NCBI GenBank assembly: GCA_022792755.1
Contig: JAAWBP010000120.1
Location: forward strand, 1 to 11,278
From: Oscillospiraceae bacterium
GTDB taxonomy: Bacteria; Bacillota; Clostridia; Oscillospirales; Ruminococcaceae
Direction of reading: 5' to 3'
DNA length: 11,278 nucleotides
Shown: piece after piece, positions 6,175-11,278 of the stretch
How the letters are laid out: each line of letters begins with the position of its first letter
Position numbering within the stretch: the first letter of the stretch is position 1
Position numbers and translations under genes: made by a program
Notes under the pieces: generated by a model
What the model was told of the DNA's origin: nothing
The model's database searches: none
The model's input: only the letters and a program-made list of their open reading frames with translations

Positions 6175-7152
6175 ATGAAAGAAGGGTTCGTAATCAAGTC
6201 GGGCAAGGCCGGGGAGGTCTCCCCGGAGGAGCTCGGCAAGATCAACCGCTACTGCCGCCGGGAGCTGGCGCCAGGGGAGGTCTACACCTTCTCGGTCATC
6301 CTCTGCGACAACGAGATCGACCGGGACGGGGAACGGTTCACCATCGGCGCCCTCAACCGCCTGGCAGCCCTTTTTGTGGGAAAGACCGGGATTTTCGACC
6401 ACAACCCCAAGGGGGAAAACCAGACGGCGAGGATCTATGATGCCGCCGTTCTGACCGATCCCGCCAGAAAGACGACGGCGGGGGAGCCGTACACCTACCT
6501 GAAAGCGGCGGCTTATATGGTGCGCAGCCCCAAAACGGAGGAGCTGATCCTCGAAATCGACGCGGGGATCAAAAAAGAGGTCAGCGTCGGGTGCAGCGTG
6601 GCAAAGGTCACCTGTTCCGTCTGCGGAGCCGACCTGCGGAAAGAGGGCTGCGTCCATCGAAAGGGGGAGCTAATCGACGGGAAACCCTGCCATGCGGTGC
6701 TGGATCAGCCGACCGACGCTTATGAATGGTCTTTCGTCGCGGTCCCGGCCCAGCGGGCTGCCGGTGTGGTCAAGGGTTTTTCTGCGGAAAAACCGCGGGA
6801 CACCGCGCTGCTGCTCAAATCGATTCAGGAGGGACGCCGGGAACTGACCCTCACCGCGGCCGAGCAGAAAAGCCTCGCCGGCTGGATGGAGCAGCAGAGG
6901 GCGGACGCGGCGCTAGGGGAGGAATACCGTTCGGAGCTCCGCGGGGAGCTGCTCCGTCTGAGCGCCCTGACCGACGGGGAAGCGGAGCATCAGGTCATCC
7001 GGAAGCTGGCGCAGTGCCTCGAACCGGGCCAGCTGCGGGAGCTGCGGGATTCCTACCGGAAGCGGTGGAATGAAGCCGCCGCCCCCGAACCCCAGCTCTG
7101 CAAGGCGGAGCGCGGGAAAGAGGCAAGTCACAATACGGAGTTTATGATATAG
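6175..7152 (+). CDS. Prohead maturation protease with zinc-ribbon-like insert and scaffold-like C-terminus
   Basis: Position between portal and capsid genes, and sequence pattern, point to a capsid maturation (assemblin-fold) protease. The N-terminal domain (about 1-200) begins with a beta-rich segment (YTFSVILCDNEIDRDG). It carries a likely catalytic His76 (GIFDHNP) and Ser137 (KKEVSVGCS), and ends in AYEWSFVAVPAQ (182-193), as in Firmicutes prohead proteases. Between Ser137 and this end lies a cluster of Cys147, Cys150, Cys159, His161, Cys172 and His173, resembling a small zinc-binding insert. Residues 200-325 are helical, charged and rich in Gln/Glu/Leu, suitable as an internal scaffold removed during maturation. 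GAAGGGAG lies nine bases before the ATG. The family assignment and catalytic residues are inferred from pattern and context; no separate scaffold gene is visible. Confidence 0.75.
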   Translation: MKEGFVIKSGKAGEVSPEELGKINRYCRRELAPGEVYTFSVILCDNEIDRDGERFTIGALNRLAALFVGKTGIFDHNPKGENQTARIYDAAVLTDPARKTTAGEPYTYLKAAAYMVRSPKTEELILEIDAGIKKEVSVGCSVAKVTCSVCGADLRKEGCVHRKGELIDGKPCHAVLDQPTDAYEWSFVAVPAQRAAGVVKGFSAEKPRDTALLLKSIQEGRRELTLTAAEQKSLAGWMEQQRADAALGEEYRSELRGELLRLSALTDGEAEHQVIRKLAQCLEPGQLRELRDSYRKRWNEAAAPEPQLCKAERGKEASHNTEFMI

Positions 7153-7162
7153 GAGGAAGAGA

Positions 7163-7510
7163 ATGAGCGTGAGATTCAACGGGGTCAGCGACGTCGTCGT
7201 GACCTTCAATACAGAAAGCGCCGAGATCGGCGACCTGGTTTCGATTTCCGGCAACAAGACGGTGGAAAAGGCGGGGAGCACCGACAGCATCTGCGGGCTG
7301 GTGGTCTCCAAAAACGGCGGGTTTGTCGGCGTGCAGATCAAAGGGGCGATGGAGCTCCCCTGCTCCGACGGGACGCTCGCGCTGGGGCGCGGAACGCTCG
7401 TGCCGGACGGGGAGAACGGCGTAAAGGCGGCGGCCTCTGGGGCGGCAGGTCTCGCGGCCCTGGTCGTCGACATCGACACGGACAATTCCCGTGTGACCGT
7501 CATCCTCTAA
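7163..7510 (+). CDS. Putative capsid decoration/stabilisation protein
   Basis: The 115-residue product is beta-rich with many Val, Gly, Ser and Thr residues and no catalytic motif. It contains several short strands (VVVTFNT, GLVVSKNG, FVGVQIKG, AALVVDID, RVTVIL). A small beta-barrel protein placed between the protease and the major capsid protein is usually a head decoration protein, like lambda gpD, that clamps the expanded shell. No strong family signature is seen, so this call rests on size, composition and position. The ATG has AGGAGGAAGAG just upstream, ten bases after the protease stop. The product could also be a member of a DUF found at this position in other prophages. Confidence 0.6.
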   Translation: MSVRFNGVSDVVVTFNTESAEIGDLVSISGNKTVEKAGSTDSICGLVVSKNGGFVGVQIKGAMELPCSDGTLALGRGTLVPDGENGVKAAASGAAGLAALVVDIDTDNSRVTVIL

Positions 7511-7580
7511 GGAAGCGGGACTGTTCCGAAACGTTCAGGATTTAAGCCTTTAACAGAAGTAAAAAAACAGGAGGTAAAAA

Positions 7581-8588
7581 ATGGGTTACGACACCATAAA
7601 ATTGGAAAAGGGAATGTACCACGTCACCGGGAAAAGCTTTACCCAGGTGCTCGAATCGATGGATCCTTCCCAGAATTACATCGGTAGCGAGCTGGAGGGG
7701 CTAGACGCCTACCAGCGCCAGCTCAAACGGTACGGCATCAAGGTTTCGGGGGCGGGCTCCGACGCAGTGGAGAAATTTTTCAGCACCGCCGACTCCTCCG
7801 CCCTCTTCCCGGAGTACATCTCCCGTGCCGTCGCGCAGGGGATCAGCGAGGCGAACAGCCTCAACGAGATCATCGCGACCAAGACCGTCATCAACGGCCT
7901 CGACTACCGCAGCATCACCATCCCGGCGGACGACGAGACACAGTCGCTCAAACGGGTGGCGGAGGGGGCGGCCATCCCCACCACTACCATTAAAAAGCAG
8001 GAAAAGCTGGTGAAGCTGGTCAAACGGGGCCGGATGCTGGAAGCCTCTTACGAGGCGATCCGCTTCCAGAAACTCGACCTGTTCACCATCGCCCTCAAGC
8101 AGATCGGCGCCTACATCGCCAAAACCCAGTTCAACGACGCGGTCGGCGTTCTGTTGAACGGCGACGGGAACAACAACGCGGCGGGCGCGGTGGCGGTGAC
8201 CACCTCCGGCAGCTTCGGCTACGCCGACCTTGTCAAGCTCTGGAGCGAGCTGGGCGATTTCAAGATGAACGCCATTGTGGCCGACTCCGGCGCGATGGGG
8301 AAAATCCTGAACCTTTCCGAAGTAAAGGACGCTGTCGCGGGGCTCAACTTCCACGCGACCGGGAAGCTGGTCACGCCGCTCGGCGCCAACCTGGTAAAAT
8401 CGACAGTCCTCCCGGAAAACACCCTCCTCGCCCTCGACAAAACCTGCGCGCTGGAGATGGTCTGTGCCGGGGACGTGATGGTGGAGTACGACAAGCTGAT
8501 CGACCGCCAGTTAGAGCGCGCTGCGATCACCTCGATCGCCGGGTTCTCCAAAATCTTCGCGGACGCCGTCCTGAAAATGTCGGTCTGA
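7581..8588 (+). CDS. HK97-fold major capsid protein
   Basis: The 335 residues show the layout of an HK97-type capsid subunit. There is an N-terminal arm of about 75 residues, then LFPEYISRAV (75-84) and SITIPADD (111-118). An E-loop/P-domain segment VAEGAAIPTTTIKKQEKLVKLVKRGRM follows (about 126-152; core IPTTTIKKQEKLVKL). The A-domain (about 210-300) has a sequence like ADLVKLWSELGDF, and the C-terminus has the usual IDRQLERAAITSIAGF. No long delta scaffold domain is present at the N-terminus, in agreement with a separate scaffold in the upstream protease gene. AGGAGG lies six bases before the ATG, one of the best sites in the cluster, as expected for the most abundant product. The gene follows the decoration gene after 70 bases in which I see no other feature. 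Confidence 0.9.
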   Translation: MGYDTIKLEKGMYHVTGKSFTQVLESMDPSQNYIGSELEGLDAYQRQLKRYGIKVSGAGSDAVEKFFSTADSSALFPEYISRAVAQGISEANSLNEIIATKTVINGLDYRSITIPADDETQSLKRVAEGAAIPTTTIKKQEKLVKLVKRGRMLEASYEAIRFQKLDLFTIALKQIGAYIAKTQFNDAVGVLLNGDGNNNAAGAVAVTTSGSFGYADLVKLWSELGDFKMNAIVADSGAMGKILNLSEVKDAVAGLNFHATGKLVTPLGANLVKSTVLPENTLLALDKTCALEMVCAGDVMVEYDKLIDRQLERAAITSIAGFSKIFADAVLKMSV

Positions 8589-8613
8589 CCGCCTGAATCA
8601 GCATAGTTCGGAG

Positions 8614-8646
8614 GCCGCTGTAAGCTGCTTACAGCGGCGCTCTTTT
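8614..8646 (+). terminator. Terminator-like hairpin after the major capsid gene
   Basis: A perfect 11-bp stem, GCCGCTGTAAG at 8614-8624 with CTTACAGCGGC at 8628-8638, has a three-base loop. GCTCTTTT follows. The U-tract is short and offset, so it is likely a partial terminator that lowers transcription of the downstream neck genes relative to the capsid gene, or protects the 3' end of the capsid mRNA. Confidence 0.7.
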
Positions 8647-8659
8647 AAAAGGAGGCAAT

Positions 8660-9022
8660 ATGGAACTGTCTAAAGTTTGTGAAATCTTTGCGGCCATGAC
8701 CGGGATGACAGCGGAGGAAGCGCTCGAACATCTCGACCTCGTCCGCCTTTCGATTGCGGAGATCGAGTCCGCCCTGAAGCCGGGGGTGGATCGAGCCCAA
8801 AACGCCCAGGTGCTGCGCTACGCCGCGGCAGCCACCGCCTTTTACCGTTACAGTGTCCTCGCCGCAAACACCGGCGGCATCCAGAGCATCCGCTCGGGGG
8901 AGACCACCATCGGGGCGGATCCCTCCTCCGCCGTCGAGGTCGCGGCGGCCGTCCGGGATGAATTCCTCACCCTCGCCGCGCCGCTGCTCCAGGACCGTCA
9001 GTTCGGTTTTCGGGCCGTATGA
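8660..9022 (+). CDS. Head-tail connector protein (Gp6/adaptor-like)
   Basis: The 120-residue product is almost entirely helical, with alternating Ala/Leu/Glu-rich helices, and comes right after the capsid gene. This is the size and place of head-completion adaptors that bind under the portal. No catalytic motif is seen. AAAGGAGG lies four bases before the ATG at 8660, just after the terminator-like hairpin. The assignment is from context and helical character only. Confidence 0.6.
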   Translation: MELSKVCEIFAAMTGMTAEEALEHLDLVRLSIAEIESALKPGVDRAQNAQVLRYAAAATAFYRYSVLAANTGGIQSIRSGETTIGADPSSAVEVAAAVRDEFLTLAAPLLQDRQFGFRAV

Positions 9023-9038
9023 GGAAAGGAGGCGTGCC

Positions 9039-9368
9039 ATGTCTTTGAACAAAGCGCTCCAGGTCATGCTGCGCCGGTACGGACGGCCGGTGCGGTACCG
9101 GGAGGACAACCGGACTGCAGTGACGACAGCGCTGATCACCCCCTGCACCGCCGCCCCGGACGGCCTTCGGGCGGATCTCACGGGATTTTTGGAGGAAAAC
9201 CGGTTTGTTTACATCTCGGTCTCCGACGCGCCCCCGGCGATGGGGACGGCGATTTACAGCGGCGGGAAGGAATACCGGGTGGAGCAGAGCGGCGCCGTCC
9301 AGGCGGGCAGTGCAATCGAATACGTCTGGGCATTGCTCGTTTTATGTGAGGAGGTGGTCTCGTGGTAG
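9039..9368 (+). CDS. Putative head-closure / neck protein
   Basis: The 109-residue product is beta-rich in its second half (RFVYISVSDAP, GTAIYSGGKEYRVEQSG) after a short basic helical start (MSLNKALQVMLRRYGRPV). Small proteins of this size and position are typically head-closure or stopper proteins in siphophage and myophage neck modules. The frame is open further upstream, but AAAGGAGG at 9025-9032 before the ATG at 9039 marks the start. It overlaps the next gene by seven bases. No family signature is certain. Confidence 0.55.
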   Translation: MSLNKALQVMLRRYGRPVRYREDNRTAVTTALITPCTAAPDGLRADLTGFLEENRFVYISVSDAPPAMGTAIYSGGKEYRVEQSGAVQAGSAIEYVWALLVLCEEVVSW

Positions 9369-9787
9369 AACTGATCGATCTGATCGACCGGATGGCTGCC
9401 GCGCTGAAAACGGCCCTGCCCGAAGCGGAGATTCTCAAGGCCTATCCGGCAGCTCCGGCGGGGACGGCCCTGAACCGGCCCCTCGTGATCCTGGAACAGG
9501 GCGCCGTCACCGTCAAGGGGCGCGCACTCGGCGACTACCTGCCCGGCGGCATGGGAAAGAGGGTGAAGGCAGCGGTCAAATTCACCATCTGCGCTCCGCT
9601 CCGCCTGGGCGGGGAAGCCTGCGCCCGGCTCTTTTCGGCCCTCTGCCAGACGCTGCTTTTCAATTCCGCCTACGGGATTACCAGCATGACAGCGGGCAGT
9701 GTCAGGATCAACAGCGAAAAACACGCCTGTGAGCTCACGGCCACCGCTGTCCTGGAAATGGAGCTTCGGAAAGGGGGAAATGGCTGA
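9362..9787 (+). CDS. Putative tail terminator / tail completion protein
   Basis: The 141-residue product starts with a helix (VELIDLIDRMAAALKTALPEAEI), then a Pro-rich turn, a beta region (NRPLVILEQGAVTVKGRALGDYL, about 38-59) and a C-terminal beta strand pair (ACELTATAVLEMEL). This matches the size and style of tail terminator proteins, which cap the tail tube at the neck. It starts with GTG at 9362, with a strong GAGGAGG seven bases upstream, and overlaps the previous gene by seven bases and the next start by one base (TGATG). A tail terminator is notable here, since no tube gene is present. Confidence 0.5.
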   Translation: MVELIDLIDRMAAALKTALPEAEILKAYPAAPAGTALNRPLVILEQGAVTVKGRALGDYLPGGMGKRVKAAVKFTICAPLRLGGEACARLFSALCQTLLFNSAYGITSMTAGSVRINSEKHACELTATAVLEMELRKGGNG

Positions 9788-10134
9788 TGGACCGGATGTC
9801 TTTTGGAAACTACACCTTTCCCTACAACCCGGAAAGCCTCAAGATTTCCCGCTCCCGGCGGACCGTCACCCGCTTTTCCCCTCTCTGCGGCAGCTTCGTA
9901 GAAGATTACGGGGCAGAGCCGATCCGGGTTTCAGGAGAAGGGGAATTCTTCGGCGCATCGGCCGAGTCGGCGCTCAAAGAGCTGATCCGGGAATTTGAGG
10001 CCGAAGAAAGGCACACCCTGACGGTTGGGGGCGAGACCTTTCCCGCCTGCTTCGAAAGCCTCACGGTCGTCCGGAACGCGGAAACCCAGGCCATCCGGTT
10101 CCTCTTTGAGTTCATTGAAACCGAAACCCTGTGA
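9787..10134 (+). CDS. Baseplate/tail protein, similar to the N-terminal part of XkdP-type proteins (tentative)
   Basis: The 115-residue product begins with GNYTFPYNPESLKISRSR, a segment like the N-terminus of small tail-hub proteins of contractile phages that often also carry a LysM domain (XkdP type). The rest (IRVSGEGEFFG, then a helix and a beta hairpin HTLTVGGETF) fits a compact beta-sandwich-like fold. No LysM repeat follows. Its start overlaps the previous stop (TGATG), so it is translationally coupled. In contractile phages this position is normally preceded by sheath, tube and tape measure genes, which are absent here. The assignment is from pattern only. Confidence 0.5.
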   Translation: MDRMSFGNYTFPYNPESLKISRSRRTVTRFSPLCGSFVEDYGAEPIRVSGEGEFFGASAESALKELIREFEAEERHTLTVGGETFPACFESLTVVRNAETQAIRFLFEFIETETL

Positions 10135-10152
10135 GACGGAAAGGAGCAAGAC

Positions 10153-11109
10153 GTGAATTTACAGATCACCGGGACGGCTTATGACGGAACTTCCGTCACG
10201 CTGAACCGCCCGCTCTCCCTCTCCTTCCACGCCAAGCTGACCCGCCCTTACGACGAGTTGACGATCATGTTTCTCCCCGTTGAGAAGCAGATCAAAACCC
10301 TGTCTGTCTCCGTAAACGGCGCTCTCTTTTTTGACGGGATCGTCGTGACACAGACACTGGAACAGAAAATTTCTCCCGCTTCGAAATTTTTCTGTCGGAG
10401 CAGGCCGGGCTATCTGCTGGAGGAAAACCAGCTCAGCCCCTACGCCTATTTCCGGCTGTCGGGCGAATCGATCATCGACCGGTTTGCAAAGCCCTTCGGC
10501 GTTGCCGGGGTGCGGCTGTCGGAGGATAAAACCATCAACATCATGCTGGTTTCCGAGAAGGAGAGTTACTGGGACTTTCTGACCGCTTTTTATGTTCAGG
10601 CCTACGGCGTGCCGCCCTACATCCGGCGGGACAAGTACATCGAGCTGACACCCTACACTGGACGGGGCTTCTCACTTTCCCCAACCCGGCCCGGCGCGCT
10701 CCGGTATTTGGGCTACAAGGAACATTTCGAGAACAAGCTCATCTCCCAAATTTCCTTTTACACCGGAGAGGACGACTTCGGCAGCCTTTATGAAGAAACT
10801 TTTATCAATCCGCTGTCCAGCTATGTCGGATATCCGAAAGAGCTTTTTCTCAACCCGACCCGGAGCTGGGTGACGGAGCACCAAAAATACGCGAACTATC
10901 TATTTTATAAGAGCATGATCGAATCCCGGGCCGTTGAAGTCACCCTGCCCGGCTGGCACGATTTCGAGCCGGGGGACAGCGTTTACTTCGACCGGGGGAA
11001 GGGCACCGTCGAATCCCTCTATGTGGGGGAAAACCGGATTGTCACCGGCGGAGAGGGGATTACCACAATCGTCCGCCTGTGGGATTCGGCCCGCAACCCG
11101 CTCCTTTGA
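10153..11109 (+). CDS. Tail hub protein, late control gene D / XkdQ-like
   Basis: The 318-residue product has the shape of the gpD-type hub found at the tip of contractile and some siphophage tails. An N-terminal beta-barrel region (about 1-65) holds LFFDGIVVTQT. It is followed by the LSPYAYFRLSGESIIDRFAKP segment that resembles the hub's central domain. The C-terminal part has an OB-like beta-barrel (about 255-318: WHDFEPGDSVYFDRGKG and ENRIVTGGEGITTIVRL). Hub proteins trimerise at the bottom of the tail tube and hold the spike. AAGGAG precedes the GTG start at 10153 by six bases. The gene lies 18 bases after the previous one and is the last in the run. Its function without a tail tube gene is unclear. 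Confidence 0.65.
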   Translation: MNLQITGTAYDGTSVTLNRPLSLSFHAKLTRPYDELTIMFLPVEKQIKTLSVSVNGALFFDGIVVTQTLEQKISPASKFFCRSRPGYLLEENQLSPYAYFRLSGESIIDRFAKPFGVAGVRLSEDKTINIMLVSEKESYWDFLTAFYVQAYGVPPYIRRDKYIELTPYTGRGFSLSPTRPGALRYLGYKEHFENKLISQISFYTGEDDFGSLYEETFINPLSSYVGYPKELFLNPTRSWVTEHQKYANYLFYKSMIESRAVEVTLPGWHDFEPGDSVYFDRGKGTVESLYVGENRIVTGGEGITTIVRLWDSARNPLL

Positions 11110-11111
11110 GC

Positions 11112-11278
11112 GGCTGCAAACTGCGTGGGGCAGCCTGTAGCCAGGCAGGACAGGGTACCCCTGCGGGCAATTCGCACCCGAACGTTTTGCCGGTTTTTGA
11201 GTTTTAGTCCTGCGAGGTGCGTTGCATGAAAACTAAGTGCGTCTCGCAGGGCAGGGTACCCATGCGGGCAGTTCGTAC
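11112..11278. repeat. Non-coding region with interspersed repeats at the right end of the cluster
   Basis: Two imperfect direct repeats of 34 bases, at 11144-11177 and 11245-11278 (29 of 34 positions equal), share the core CAGGGTACCC or GCAGGGTACC and end in GCGGGCAATTCGCAC or a variant. An inverted repeat CCTGCGAG at 11209-11216 with CTCGCAGG at 11243-11250 lies between them. A weak stem GGCTGC at 11112-11117 with GCAGCC at 11130-11135 follows the hub stop but has no T-run, so I do not call a terminator. The family resembles the element at 437-573. No gene is visible here. Confidence 0.6.

Noticed and set aside
7701..8354. 217-codon minus-strand open frame opposite the major capsid gene
   Set aside because: It is a shadow of the capsid reading frame without a start signal or domain features.
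2927..11278. Prophage attachment sites or a tRNA gene as integration target
   Set aside because: No tRNA is visible in the window, and I found no convincing att-type direct repeat pair flanking the phage genes. The shared repeat blocks are out of order and one copy lies beyond rny.

Overview
The window looks like a chromosomal segment of a GC-rich Firmicute, most likely from class Clostridia (Oscillospiraceae/Ruminococcaceae-like). The reasons are a 520-residue RNase Y of the Bacillus/Clostridia type, strong AGGAGG-type ribosome binding sites, TTG and GTG starts, and U-tailed intrinsic terminators. The taxonomic placement is inference from these traits.

Left part (1-1340): the 3' end of a coiled-coil gene built on 33-bp tandem repeats, its terminator, a stretch with an interspersed repeat-like element, a second terminator, a small ribbon-helix-helix protein on the minus strand, and a divergent 80-residue Cys-containing small protein. 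The two small genes are separated by an AT-rich spacer holding a perfect 14-bp palindrome with a -10-like core. A strong bidirectional terminator (1296-1329) closes this part.

Middle (1364-2926, minus strand): rny, encoding the membrane-anchored endoribonuclease RNase Y, the only obvious housekeeping gene. Upstream of it lies a 315-bp divergent spacer with a candidate rny promoter, a palindrome, and a structured leader ahead of the phage genes.

Right part (3242-11109, plus strand): a compact, co-directional set of eleven phage-derived genes with gaps or overlaps of at most about 75 bp. The order is small terminase, large terminase, portal, prohead protease with a C-terminal scaffold-like tail, a small decoration-like protein, HK97-fold major capsid protein, a terminator-like hairpin, three connector/neck proteins, and two baseplate/hub-like proteins. 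Together they would package DNA into a head and make a neck. No tail tube, sheath, chaperone, tape measure, lysis, integrase or repressor gene is present in the window. The run goes from neck proteins straight to hub-like proteins, and then ends in non-coding DNA carrying the same repeat family seen near the left end. This suggests a reduced or domesticated phage head island (possibly gene-transfer-agent-like) beside rny, which is the most interesting feature here. The window ends only 169 bp after the last gene, so genes beyond it cannot be excluded.
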